Of a DNA stretch of 64,000 bases, positions 43,386 through 55,835 are shown piece after piece. The translations under genes and the position numbers were made by a program. Positions within the stretch are counted from its first letter, which is position 1. Each line of letters begins with the position of its first letter. This DNA comes from Notamacropus eugenii. Its lineage: Eukaryota; Chordata; Mammalia; Diprotodontia; Macropodidae. The notes beneath the pieces were generated by a model. The model was given only the letters and a program-made list of their open reading frames with translations. It ran no database searches and was not told the DNA's origin. The stretch spans positions 260,115,008 through 260,179,007 of the forward strand of contig NC_092872.1 in NCBI RefSeq assembly GCF_028372415.1, given 5' to 3'.

Positions 43386-44569
43386 TTCTAGGAGCTTGTA
43401 AAATTGGGTAACTCAAAAATGAGCAGGGAAAGCTGGAATGAAAAGATTGGGAGTGAAGAAAGATTGGTTGGAGTCTTGGCTCTGCTGCTGTGCACCAGCT
43501 GTGGACCCTTCCACAGGTTACTTCCCTTCTATGGATCTGGCTGTCCCCTTTGTAAAATGAAGGGGATAGACTAGGTGACCGTGCTTTCCAAATTCCCTAG
43601 CAATTCCAAGACTTTATATGTGTAATACTTGTATACATATGATCCATACGGTTAGGGAGTTACGTGAGTTTTAAGTATGATGTCTTTCCTGCCTACTCTC
43701 TCCAGGAGATAACTAAGAAACAGCAGAAAGAGGAAAGCACGGAAGGATGATATGCAGCATAAAAACTGAAATCCAACAGTGAATTCTCTTGCCAATCCCT
43801 GAGCAATCATATTAAATGGACTCATTTATTCCATGTCTGTGGACGTATATGTCCCAATTCACCCTGGAATTGTACCCCCGAGAAACCCCTAAGATTCATA
43901 ACAACTCTGATTACTTTGGAAATTCTGGGTTTTTCTGTTTTAGCAGTTTTGTGTCCCATCTGCTGGACCACAAGAGGGCGTGACTTATCAAGGAATTCTA
44001 TTCCAATCTCAAGCCATACTATAAATAATATCATATTAAAGACAAAAGGAATTTGCTAATGAACTTTAATGCTTACAATGTGCTTGACTAACTATGGTCC
44101 AAGTTCAATGTTAAAAAAACCAACCTCCTATGGGAATTCCACACTGGTGTCAGTGAGAAAACATTGGACTCAGAGTAGGAAGACCTTTGTGACCACAGCT
44201 GGCTCCTCCCTTATACTCCCTTTGTGACATTGGACACATCATTTGGTCATACATGGTTAGAGCTGGTAGACACCTCCAAGATGCTCTAAGCTGATCATTT
44301 CAGAGGAGAAAATTGGCTTCCATTGAGGTAAGAAGATTTGTTTGAGGTGACCTGGACAATCAAGAGCCGAGCTTGTTCTTGGACTCCAAATTCTATCAAC
44401 ACTTTTTTCTGTTTCTGCCATTTGCCCTCATGAAGCCTCAGTTTCCTCATCTGTAAAAAGGGGACTCCCTGATTCCTGGGTCCGTCTCTTCTCTGTCTAC
44501 TACTCCATTTATACAAAGTGCCTGCTTGTATCCCCCCACCTCATAGCGTTGTTGTCAGAAATATAAGTG

Positions 44570-45250
44570 GGGACTCGTTATTATCCCACTCTCCCCTGGT
44601 CATCCTTTCCTTCTATGTGTTGTCTCTCCCATCAGAATGTAAGGCTCCTGAGGGCAGGATCTCTTTTTTTTGTATTTGGAACCCCATTATTCAGTCCAGT
44701 GCCTGATCCAGTTAGCAAGTGTCTTTTTATTCATTCACTCCACAATATACACAATTTCACCAAACAAATACTTATTAAGTACCTTTCATGTACAAAGTAC
44801 TATTAAGTCCTGAAGATACAGAGATGGATAAGGCAATGCCTACTCTCAAGGACCTTACACTCTACTAGGGGAAATAACATGTTCATGAATAACCAGAATA
44901 TAAATGAGATTATAAATGCATAAGTAAAACACAAACCATTATGAGATCAGACAAGGGAGCCCATCCTGCCTGAGGCATCCAGGGGAGGTTTCCTGGAGAA
45001 GGGTCTTGAAGGATGGAGTGGGTACATAGGGCATCACCCTGATACAGATAAGGTGGAACAGCTTCCTAGGCACCGAGAATGGGCAAGCAATGATAATAGA
45101 GGTAGAAAAACACAGGATGTGTTTAAGGGATGACAGATAATCCAATCTGTTTGGAGCACTGAGTTTGTAAAGTGGCACAGAGTGAGATGAGCAGGAAAGG
45201 TGGGAAGTTCATGGTGGAGGGAGAAGGTATCTTGGACCTGATCTCTCAAT
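44570..45250 (+). repeat. L2 3' end followed by ancient LINE-like repeat
   Basis: 44570-44720 is an L2 terminus ('ctcctgagggcaggatctct'). 44750-45250 shows 'aaatacttattaagtacctt', 'ctctcaaggaccttacactc' and 'aggtttcctggagaagggtc' of the old family seen at 8150. Confidence 0.55.
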
Positions 45251-45410
45251 CTCGCTGGGCCTCAGTTTCCTCATCTGTAAACTGAAATAGTTGGGGCTGA
45301 TGACTTCTAAGGTACTTTGTAGCTCTAGCTCTATAATCCCTACAAATACCAGGCTGAAGAGAGTTCTGACTTTACTTGCAGAAGGTAAATCATATTACCA
45401 TAGTGTGGTG

Positions 45411-45529
45411 CAGGGATAGGGAATCTGCAGCCTCAAGGCCACATGTGGCTCTCTAGGTCCTCAAGTGTGGCCCTTTGAATCCAGTGGATTCATTCATGTG
45501 GCCTCCAGGCCACAGGTTCCCCACCCCTG
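45411..45529. mobile_element. Palindromic hAT-type MITE
   Basis: A 119-bp element whose ends are imperfect inverted copies: CAGGGATAGGGAATCTG on the left, and the right end reads CAGGGGTGGGGAACCTG on the other strand. They are followed by GC-rich 'cctcaaggccacatgtggc' and its inverted partner. The flanking 8-mers gtgtggtg and gtatagta agree at 5 of 8 positions, compatible with a decayed 8-bp target duplication. No coding capacity; mobilised by a transposase in trans. Confidence 0.7.
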
Positions 45530-45579
45530 GTATAGTACAAAACACACAGCATTTTAAGTCAAAAGATAGCTTCAAATCA

Positions 45580-45805
45580 AAGCTCTTCTTTTTTTAAAAT
45601 TATTTTTATTTCATCAAATATTTCCTAATTACATGTTAAAAATTTAACAATCATTTTTTTGTAAAAAATCTCTGCTCTCAGAGTGGAGATGGGGGCAATT
45701 AGAATGCTTGGTGTTTTGGGGTGGGGGGAGGGGACAAGGGGGGAGAAAATTTGGAGCCCAAAAATTCTGTGAAAATGAATGTTAAAAGTGAAAAAAAAAA
45801 ATCTC
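45580..45805. mobile_element. L1 3' tails in inverted arrangement
   Basis: 45580-45660 reads as the complement of an L1 tail ('tttcctaattacatg'). 45675-45805 is a plus-sense tail with 'ggcaattagaatgcttgg', 'gtgggggga', 'gagaaaatttggagccc' and a poly-A end, closely matching the HAL1 end at 56540-56660. Confidence 0.6.
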
Positions 45806-45899
45806 TGCTCTCTAATACCTGTGTAAAGCAAGCCACTTCACTTCCCTGGGCTGTTTCCTCATTTATAAAATGAGATGGGGACTGAACTCAATGACCTCT

Positions 45900-47135
45900 A
45901 CAGTCCCTTTCTTCTCATAATTCAAGCCAATGGAAATCCATTAATAGTAGTACCATTGTTCGGATATTAACTACACAATATGGTCATAAATCAGACCTTT
46001 TTCTGGAAAATAATTTCTGTACTGTAAATAATTACTATTAACATAGTTTTTCTGGAGAAGAGGAGGGAGGTCAGATATATAAGTTCAGGACCATGAAGAG
46101 CCCTTGGAGCAGAACCTCCTTCCACCAACTTAGATGAGTGATTCTAATTTAATTTGTAATCTTAGAGAATTGCCCAACACACTGAGAGGTTAGGTTGTCT
46201 TGCCTATGATCTATGTCACCAGTAGATCAATCAGGTTTGTATTAGATGTTGGATGTGAACCCAGGTCTTCTTAACTTGTAGGTCTGTGTGTACATCCACC
46301 ATTCTGCCCTACCACCATTTTTTTTCTTTTTGCCCATTACTATGATTGCATATGTAATTCCCAGTATGAAAACTCTCTCCACTGAAGCAAATCTGCAGTT
46401 TCTCTGCAACCTATAGTGTTAGGTTAGTCAGCACCAAGCAGGTGTTTCGCTCAAGGTCACAAGACCAGTATATATCAGAGGTGTTAAGACTTACAGTCTT
46501 CTTGATTATTTCCTGGATCATTTATCTATTAGGCCACACTGTCTTTCCTATGTATTATTAGTTATTCATAAATTATTATTAATTTACATGCTATTTAGTC
46601 AAAGAAAAAGGATTTAGTAGATGTTCCCAGGATTGAAACCAATCTTTATAAATTTGGAGCTGCGGACTTGGGTCCAGAGATACAAATGGATCTTAATTCT
46701 TTATCTCTATTTTTTTCCAAGTGAGGCAAGAGAGGTGGGGAGGGCTGTTTATGGTAGGAGACGGAGCTGTCAATAAGGCATGGAGCATTGGGGTTTCCCC
46801 TGAAGAAATCGCAGTTTATTGTTTTACCTAAATAAGACTGCTACATCATAGCCAAACCCTTTGACTACTCAAGAAGCAAATTAAATTTTTGTATCTTCCA
46901 GTGGAACTGATTGCCCTCGGAATCTTATTTCCAAAACCAATCAATGCCGCTAGGAAGAGCATATCCCTACATCAATTCAATTCAACCTACATTTATTCAG
47001 CACCTTCTATGTGTAAAGCTGTGGGCTAGGTGGTTGGGAGCTGAGACAAAGAAACAAAACAGAACCAAAAAACCCCAACCAGTCCTGCCTTCAATATGGA
47101 GCTCCCATATCCCTCTCTTCTTCTAACATGACCCT
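45900..47135. other. Spacer DNA, part of DDX50-STOX1 intergenic region
   Basis: A MIR-type fragment at about 46180-46310 and an L2/L3-like start at about 46970-47060 ('cctacatttattcagcacct') are seen; nothing gene-like. Confidence 0.45.
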
Positions 47136-47139
47136 GTTG

Positions 47140-47300
47140 TGGTACTGCAATCAGAGTACCTGGGTTCATACCCCAGCTCTGGTCCTCACTGTGTGAGCTT
47201 TGGTAAATTACTCCATCTTTGGCAGCCTCTATTTTCTCACCTAAAATAAGGTAGCAGGACTAGATAATCTCTAAGGTTGCTTCCATAAAGAGGGACTTTA
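47140..47300 (+). repeat. MIR-type SINE
   Basis: 'gtacctgggttcataccccag', 'tcactgtgtgagctttggta' and 'gactagataatctctaaggt' appear in the expected order; an L2-like end follows at 47340-47465. Confidence 0.6.
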
Positions 47301-47569
47301 ACATATACTTAGATGTCAATATACCTGCTGACTTCTGGTATTTCTCCTGCCAAGGTATCTTAAGCTCACTGAGGACAGAGAATAAGATCCCTTTTCATCT
47401 TTGCATTCTCAACTTCTCCCCTTAGGCTCTGGCACATAGTAAGTGTTTAATAATTGTTTCATCCACTCTCCAGTTTCATTTACTCCTCTCAAGAACCTCC
47501 AAGACCAAAAGGAGTGAATTCTAATGATGGAACTTTAGATGCCTTGACAATCAACAAGTAGTTTATAGG

Positions 47570-48640
47570 GTTGAGAGCTGGAAGTGAGCTTTGAGATCAA
47601 CCCTTTCATTTTATAGATTAAGGCCCAGTGAAATGACTCAGTTGAGGTCAACCTGGAAGTGAGTTATCAAAGTAAAATGGATCACAGGACCATAGATTTT
47701 GAGCTGAGAAACCTTAGCAGAAACTTAGTCCAACTTTTCTCTCTCATCTTACAAATGAAGAAAATGAGGCACCATGAGGCTAAATTACAGGCCAAGGGTC
47801 ACACTAGTATTAGAGGATGGATTCCAGCCCTAACTTGAAATTCAGTCCTTTTCTCACTATATCCCTTTGCCTCCCTGGGAGTCCTCTGACAAGGCCAATT
47901 CTGTCAACACATGCTCATTTTTCCTTTCTATTTAGGATGAGTCAAGAAAATAGTCAGCTTGCTTATTTTTTTTTCATTAGTAGAGAACAGACAAAGGGAA
48001 AAGAAGTCAATAGGTCCAGCTAAAGTTTCCATGACAAAGTAATCTACAGCAGTGGATGTCGTATATCTTAGGGAACAATCTTCCCCCAAGCTTTGGGGAG
48101 TTCATGGCAATTTAAGACATTTCTTCCACCTGTAATTCCTGTGGTTTCATGAGGTGTTTTTGAGATGACAGAGGAACATGTCTGGTTTCATAAAGAGCCA
48201 TGTTTAGGCCACATAATTACAGATTTGTGTAATCCATGTTGAAAGTCTAGCTGGATGAGTGTAACTGGTGAACACAGATTAGACCAAGGCTGGAGGGAGC
48301 CTAATGGTTGGTCATAGGATTATATATAGATCTAGGCACCTTCCTAGTCTTTGGCCCATCCTACCCCCTCTGGAGCAGAGGGAGCACCAGCCACTAGGCT
48401 TCCTCCTAACTTTGGCCTAAAAGGCTGGGGCTTCTTGGTGGAGCAGGGAATTAAAGTGAGCAAAGGCCTGCTCCCAAGTTCAACTTCTTCATTTAAAAGA
48501 TAAAGAGACTGAAGCCCAAGGAGACTAGATGACTTATTGAAGGTCATATGAGAAGTAAATGGAAGAGTAGGAATTCGAACTGAAGTCCTTTGATTCCCAA
48601 ATTCATTATTTTTCAATACCACACTGCTTCCTGATTGGAC
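47570..48640. repeat. Cluster of old MIR-type SINE fragments
   Basis: Pieces at 47570-47680, 47685-47840 and 48470-48640 carry the 'cattttatagattaaggccc' / 'acaaatgaagaaaatgaggc' / 'gaattcgaactgaagtcctt' pattern. Sequence between them is unassigned. Confidence 0.45.
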
Positions 48641-48859
48641 AGCCTTGTGTTGATAAAGTCTCTCCTTTTATTACTGAAGCAAATCTTCAACTAGCCTCAA
48701 CTAACCCTCCTTCTCAAAAATATATACTGACTTCTTGGTTTAACAAAACCAAAATAATTCCCCAAAACAAAACAAAACCCTCTGGCAAAGCTACATGGAC
48801 AACATCGTGAAGGGAAACAATTATCTACCTCTGTCCTCCAAAATCCTAGTTAGACTTCC

Positions 48860-49100
48860 ATGAGGTGGAATGGAAAGAGGTCCCCTGGTCCTTGGGTCAG
48901 GAGAGACCTGGGCTCAAACACCACCTCTCACATGACCCCAGGTAAGTCATGTCCCATCTCCGGGCCTCAGTTTCCTCATTCTTAAAATGAAGATCATAGC
49001 ACCCTTAGTATTTACCTCATGAGGTTGTTGCGAAGATCAAAAGAGATAATATATGTAAATAAAGGACTTTTCAAACCTTGAAGCACTTTTTAAACATCAG
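48860..49100 (+). repeat. tRNA-derived SINE
   Basis: 'ggtcaggagagacctgggct', 'ccggcctcagtttcctcatt'-like sequence at 48960-48980, and 'tacctcatgaggttgttgcg' in order. Confidence 0.7.
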
Positions 49101-49139
49101 TTATGTTATTCTCTCTTGTCTCTTACTTATAAGCTTTTT

Positions 49140-50722
49140 TTTCATGTACCAGATGTCCTTTCCCTGATCCTCTCCTTATTATGTTCCTCTCCAGTACCAA
49201 AGTCTGGCAATTTCATGGCCTCCTTTTCCATTTCCAACAAGATTAAAGCCATCCAAAGTGAATTTCCTCAGCTCCCCCTTCTCTAATCCTCAGCCTCAAT
49301 TCCCCTCCAAATCCCACTAGACACGGAGGAAGAGCTATTCTACACAATCAGGTAAATCTCTCAGCCTGAGGTCCTGGCCCTATGCCCTCTGGCCTGCTTC
49401 TGAACGGGGTTCAGCACTCATCTATCTCTGCCTCCCTCGGGTACTTCTCACTGTCTCTGGGATTGGCTCTTTCCCCTTTATCCACAAGTGTATGGAGATC
49501 TCTATAATTCCAAGGCAGTGGTAGAACAATAGAAGTAAACAGATTTGAGAGTCAAAAGTCTGTGGACCTCAGTTTCCTTATCTGTAAAATGAAGAGTATG
49601 ATCTCTATGGTGCCTTTCAGCTCTAAGACCATCTGATGCATGATCTAAAAAATGCCTTCTGCTGACCCATCTGACCCCATCCATCTCTCTCTGTTCCTTC
49701 ACTGCTAGACTCCTGCAACATTTTTCTATCTGTCAGGCCCCCTTGCCACAGACCACCAACTCTTCTTTAATTTCTCTATATTTGGCTTCCATCATCTTCA
49801 CTCTGGAACTGCTTTCTCAAAGGGATCCAGGACCTAAATACAAACTGCCTCTTTTCAATACTCATTTTGCTTTCACCTCTCCATAGCATTTAACTTGATT
49901 AACTGCCCCCTCCAAACCCAACATTCTCTACTCCTTTGGTTTCAGAATCTCCACAATCTCCTGGTTCTTTCTTCCCCAACTTCCTTCACCCATTCCTTGT
50001 CCTGATGCCTGCAGTAGGTGTTCCTAAGGATCTGACCTCGCCCATCTCCCCTTCCCCTCCACACTTTTCCTTGGAGAGCTTGTTGGCAATCTCAGCCAAG
50101 GGACCTCAGGGGCCATCTGGCCCAGTTATTACCTAAGGAAGAATTCCCTTTCCTCCCTCCCATTACTTCTGAGGGGTTCAACTGTTACCCCTCTGCCAGT
50201 CTCCCAAATCTATATCTCCAGTTGGCCACTGGATGTCTCCACTGGGATGTGCCACCAGCATCTCAAACTCTTCATGTCCAAAACCAAGGTCATTATGTAT
50301 GCCTCCAAATCCATTCCTCCTAGAGGTGGGTCAAAGGCACCAGCATTCACCCTGCTTCCTGAGTTCCAAATCAGAGGGTTAGCTTTGACTTTTCCTTCTC
50401 TCTTCATTCTCATTTTCAATCTTTTACTGAGGCCTGTACATTTTACCTGCATAATATTCCCTCATCCTTTCCCTTTCTTATTTCCAGTGTTGCCCTAATA
50501 GAGCCCCCATTACCACCTACACAGACTATTGCAATAGAATTTGAGGTCTTTAGAACTCTTTCTCCAGTTCATACCACTACGGATGAATTCTTATACATAG
50601 CTCACATCATTATTCCAATAGAATACAAGCTCCCTGAGGGCAGGGAATTCATGTGTCTTGGTATCCCCATGATCTAGCCCAGTTCCTGGAATACTACAAG
50701 CACTTACTAAATGCTCATTGAC
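49140..50722 (+). mobile_element. L2 LINE, long 3' portion with small insertions
   Basis: Typical L2 order in plus sense: 'ctccagttggccactggatg', 'catctcaaactcttcatgtc', 'attgcaatagaatttgaggt', then the terminus 'acaagctccctgagggcagg', 'ttggtatccccatgatctag' and 'actaaatgctcattgactg'. A short tRNA-SINE remnant at about 49550-49630 ('cctcagtttccttatctgta') interrupts it. Highly diverged. Confidence 0.7.
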
Positions 50723-51139
50723 TGTTTTACTTGGCTTTCAGCACCTACCAAGGAAAGTTTGATCATTTATCCTGTATTTGAAGCCCTTGGACAATGCCTC
50801 CTTCCCCCTTTCCAGCGTCGGTCCCTGCTTCTCCTCTCCCTCCTCTCTTTATTCTGGTCTAACTCCTTTGTTTGTGTCATTGATCAGTCTTATTGTTCTT
50901 TCCTGCTCCCGCCTCCCCACACCTGTTGATTTTTTTCTCATCCTTTATTTTTTTAATAGCATTTTTCCCAATTACATAGAAAGAATTTTCAATTTCCCAC
51001 CCTTTGAAGCCCTTTCCTCCAGGAAGCAGCCTTCCTCAGTCCCCAGCCTTTCTCCACCCAGTAATCTTTTTTCAATTAAATTATCAGTGTGACTGTAATT
51101 AAGTAATAAATGTAATTAAGATCAATATTTGTTATTGAC

Positions 51140-51330
51140 AAGGCAGTGTGGCACAACAGACAGGCATCAGATCTGGGGCCAAGAAGACTGGGCCCAGATA
51201 TTTATTAGCTGTGTGACCGACCCTTCATTTCTTAGCACCTTCAGCTCCCTCATCTGTCTGATAAGGGGCAGAGGAGCTACATGATCTCCAAGGTCCCTTG
51301 AGTCTCTAAATCTATAATCCCACAGACACT
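51140..51330 (+). repeat. tRNA-derived SINE
   Basis: 'gcagtgtggcacaacagaca', 'tattagctgtgtgaccgacc', 'ctccctcatctgtctgataa' and 'tgatctccaaggtcccttga' appear in order. Confidence 0.65.
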
Positions 51331-51594
51331 GTGCTAAGCACTAGGGACACAAAGCCAAGAATAAATATGCTTGCCCTCAAACGGCTTACATCCTACCAGG
51401 AATGGTTGGACTGGGGACTCCGGAGCCATCCAGGATGTATCCCGCTATGCCAGGCAGTGCAAGCATTACCAATACTATTCCTATTTGGTAAGACATTCAG
51501 GTAAAGAGAGATCACAGAGGCAGAGAAGCTCAGATGCAGGACACAAACCCAATAGCTTTGCCTCCAACTTCCATGTCCTTTTTATTTTACTTCT

Positions 51595-51715
51595 AGGCAA
51601 TCAGAGACTTGCCCAGGGCCACACAGCTGGTGTGAGGCTGGATTTGAACTCAGGTCCTCCTGACCCCAGGGCCGGTGCTGCATTCACCGTGCCACCTAGC
51701 TGCCTCTCCCATGTC
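51595..51715 (-). repeat. SINE head fragment
   Basis: 'acttgcccagggccacacag', 'gatttgaactcaggtcctcc' and 'gccacctagctgcctc' are the complement of the SINE head shared with 41292-41617. An adjacent open frame (51371-51751) is only this repeat. Confidence 0.7.
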
Positions 51716-51772
51716 CTTTTGACTCTGTTGCACGGCAATAAAGATGACTAATGCCACGTCTGCTTTTTTCTT

Positions 51773-51778
51773 TTTATT
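51773..51778 (-). terminator. Candidate polyadenylation signal of STOX1
   Basis: AATAAA on the minus strand, about 245 nt downstream of the STOX1 stop. Cleavage expected near 51750-51760. A longer 3' UTR cannot be excluded. Confidence 0.5.
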
Positions 51779-52020
51779 GTAAACATTCTAATATTTTCAG
51801 TGACTCTATACTCAAATAAATTGTTTTTAAAAGTCATTTTTCTAAAAGATCAGAAATAGAACAAAGTCTGTGACTAGAGTGCAAATATTCAAGAATTATA
51901 AAGCATGTATGTAAAACATGGGTGAATCGGATATAGGCAGTGGATTAAGACACTTACAGTGAAGGCTGTACATTTTTTACAAAAAAAAATTAGCCTCAAG
52001 TTCCCAGAGAAAAAGAAGAC

Positions 52021-52177
52021 TCAAACGTTTATTACAGGTGTCAGCTGGAGTAAGGAATTTGATGTGAGCATCTGTCCATTCCTTGTGCTGTTTATGCCTT
52101 CAAAGCTCTGTAGGAAATTCCGTCTTCTCTTTAGCCCCTCCAGGATAACAGAATTATTAGATGCCAGGCTCTGTGTC
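52021..52177 (-). CDS. STOX1: STOX1 terminal coding exon
   Basis: 157 nt including the TGA at 52023-52021. With the split Arg codon it reads [29 protein letters not shown] and the terminal LTPVINV, matching the human C-terminus (TQSLGSNNSVILDGLKRR ... LTPVINV). Acceptor atatctttag|GACACA. The intron to the previous exon is 6.3 kb and is filled by repeats, including a full-length HAL1. Confidence 0.95.
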
Positions 52178-55100
52178 CTAAAGATATAGAAAATTAAATA
52201 GAGCTGTTACTTTAAAAAAAAAAAGTGCTTTGGATTTCTGTTTATATTAACCAAGTAAGGCATTGCATCCCCTGGTTATTTATTACTATGAAAGAGTAAA
52301 AAGAAACTCTGTTAGGCCTGAATTACAATTTTAAAAGAAGTCAGGTCCTCAGTCACAGGTGTTCTTCATGCTTAACGTGTTCCACAACTGGACATCTATG
52401 ATATCATCACATGCATTGCATATGTAGTTCAATTCAATAAACGCATATTAAGGACGTTCCTCTTTTCTTTGCAGAGGTGGTGGACATAGGTATTAGACAC
52501 TACATAGACCATCAAAGTACACTGATTTGTTGGTTGGTTGGTTTTGTTGAACTGATTTCTCTCTCTTTTTAATTAGTTGTTACAAAGGATGCATAAGGGA
52601 GAGAAGATTAGAAATGAAGATGAAATAAAATATATTAAAAATGAGAAATATTAAAAACCTAAGCATTTAGTAAGCACCTACTTATGTTCCAGGCACTGAG
52701 ATCGAAACACCTGGACAGTTAATGTTTCTGTTGTTGAACTGACTTCTGCTCCCCTGTTTTCAACTTTGCCTTTGTCTGTGGGCCCCAGGTTAAGAACCTC
52801 TTTCTGGTCTAAGACTATACACTGTTGTGTCAATCTATATACCAATGAAATCACTGGCCTAGGTCCTATGACTAGTCTCTTAAGAGCATCTATTTCACAG
52901 AGCTATTGAGAATATCTGAGGCAGCTAAGGGGTGCCATAGTGCATAGAATGCCAGGCCTAGAGTCAGGAAACCTCACCTTCCTGAACTCAAATTCTGCCT
53001 CTGACGCTTACTAGCTCTGTCATTGTGGGCAAGCCACTTAACCCTGTTTGCCTCAATTTCCTCATCAGTCAAATGAGCTGGAGAAGGAAATAGCAAACTA
53101 CTCCAGTATCTCTGCCAAGAAAACCACAAATATGGGTCATGAAGAGTAGACCATGACTGAAAAATGACCACTACCATCAACAAAATCAAGAGGACCAAAC
53201 AATGCTTTTAAAGTGTTAATAAATAACTTAAAACTTTTACACACATATCAGCAGTCATCTCTAATGCCTAAAGTTCTCATCCTCTTTTCATCATCATTTT
53301 CTGTTTCTCATTCTGGGGTCACAAGATCATGGGATTCAGAGCAGATCTGATCATATACTCCAAAATCATTCATTTTACAGAGGAAGAAACAAAGGTCCAA
53401 AGAGGAGTCACTCATACAAAAGCCTAGTGAAAACTCATCATGTCCTACCAGAAGCCTCTTCCACATCACTCCCTTCTCCTCCGTCCTAGGCCTCTACAGT
53501 CACAGTGGATCTTGTCCTTGTTCATGTGACCTAATAATTTTCCCCCTACACCAGGGGTATAGATCCCAGGGTCTCTGAATGTTTTTAAAAAATATTTTGA
53601 GAAATGTATTTTGATTTATTTGGATTCCTTTGTAATCTTGTATATTTTATTTTATGTATTTTAAAGTATTATTCTGTGAAGGGGTCCAGGACACACACAC
53701 AAAGCTGAAAAAGCCCCCTTCCCATGTCCTTCCATGTGCACATTTGATCTGTGTGGTTAAATAGCAAACATGGAGAGATCAGGACTAAGTCTGCTCAGTG
53801 ACATCCAGCCACAGAACATCTAGGAAAATGCTGCCCTTCTTCTCTCCAGCTTCTGGGGGGATGGATGCAGGAGGAGTCAGGGGTGAGGATGGTAAGAACA
53901 ATCCTAAAAGTGACCCCCCCATATACCTTCCTCCACCCTCATTATAAACTTTCTAGTGATAACCACCATTATGCACCTGTAGGACCCAGTGCCAGGTCAC
54001 ATGGAAAGAACTTAATAAAAGCTTGCTGATTAATTATCATTACCTACCCAAATTATGTTCATCCAAATTATAGAGACTTCCACATGTAAAATATGACATT
54101 TTATGAAAAAGGAAAAACAGGGGGGAGGGGCCAAGATGCAGAGTAGAAAGATGCACATACTCTAGCTCTTCCCCCACAGTCCATAAAATACCTGTAAAAA
54201 GAAGACTCTCAACAAATTCTAGAGCAGCAGAAGCCACAGAATGACGGAGTGGAGGAGATTTCCAGCCTAGGATAAACTGGAAGGCCAATGGGAAAGGTCT
54301 ATCACACTGGACGCAGAGTGGACCGTAACCCCACCTTGGCTGCCCAGCGCAGGGAGGAGCAGGACAGCAGGCCAGGGAGGGGGGCGTGGAATCCCTGGAA
54401 GCAGCAGTGGAGGTTCCCAGACCCCCCAACCCACAAATGCCAGAGGCAGCTTCAAAGGTCAGTGAGAGGGCTTTTTCACCTCCGCGACAAGGGATCAGGG
54501 TCCTCCCCTAGTCCAGACCCCAAGTGCAGCAGTGGCAGCAGTGGGTGGCAGCAGCTGAGGTGGCGGTGGCCACAGCAGGCACTGTTGGAGCCTCAGCGTA
54601 AAGCTCTTGGAGGAGCTGATCTGAACCTCAGCCCTGAGTGGTGACTTGCCCCTACCTAAAGCCCCTGGAGGATTTGAGCAGCTGGTCTGAACCTCAGGCT
54701 GAGTGGTGGCTTGCCCCTACCTAAAGCCCCTGGAGGAATTGAGCAGCCAATATGAATCTCAGCCTCAAGCCAGGCCAGGGAGTAAACTCCTCTCCCTTGA
54801 TTGTGCCACCCTGGAGGAACTGAGAACTTACAGCTCCCCAGAACATACCCTGCTCTTCACAAAGGACCCAAAAGTCAAATAACTGGTTGGGAAAATGCCC
54901 AAAAAAAGGGAAAAAAATAAGACCATAATAGGTTACTTTCTTGGTGAACAGGTATTCTCTGTCATCCTTTCAGATGAGGAAGAACAATGTTTACCATCAG
55001 GGGAAGACATAAAAGGCAAGGTTTTTGCATCCAAAACCTCCAAAACAAATATGCAATGGTCCCAGGCCATGGAAGAGCTCAAAAAGGATTTTGAAAATCA

Positions 55101-55737
55101 AATAAGAGAAGTGGAGGAAAAATTAGGAAGAGAAATGACAGCAATGCAAGAAAATCATGAAAAGCGAATCAACAGCTTGCTAAAGGAGACCCAAAAAATG
55201 CTGAAGAAAATAACACCCTTAAAAATAGACTAACTCAATTGGCAAAAGAGGTTCAAAAAGTCTTTGAGGGTTATTGAAAGAATCCACCAATCACCTCCTG
55301 AAAGAGATCCAAAAAGAGAAACTCCTAAGAATATTATAGCCAAATTCCAGAGTTTCCAGGTCAAGGAGAAAATATTACAAGCAGCCAGAAAGAAACAATT
55401 CAAGTATTGTGGAAATACAATCAGGACAACACAGGATCTAGCAGCTTCTACATTAAGGGATCGAAAGGCTTAGAATATGATATTCCAGAAGTCAAAGGAA
55501 CTGGGATTAAAACCAAGAATCACATACTCAGCAAAACTGAGTATAATACTTCAAGGGAAAAAATGGTTATTCAATGAAATAGAGGACTTTCAAGAATTCT
55601 TGATGAAAAGACCAGAGTTGAAAAGCAAATTTGACTTTCAAACACAAGAATCTAAAGGTGAACTGTTTACATTCCTGCATGGAAAGATAATATTTGTAAC
55701 TCTTGAAGTTTTTCTCAGTATCTGGGTAGTTAGAGGG

Positions 55738-55796
<59 letters not shown>

Positions 55797-55804
55797 GGAG
55801 AGAA

Positions 55805-55835
<31 letters not shown>

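Noticed and set aside
51371-51751. Plus-strand open frame of 126 codons
   Set aside because: The second half is a SINE fragment at 51595-51715 and the first is spacer sequence.
38940-51770. Possible extra gene in the 13-kb DDX50-STOX1 spacer
   Set aside because: All open frames are short and fall in SINE, L1 or L2 sequence; no splice-linked conserved peptide found.
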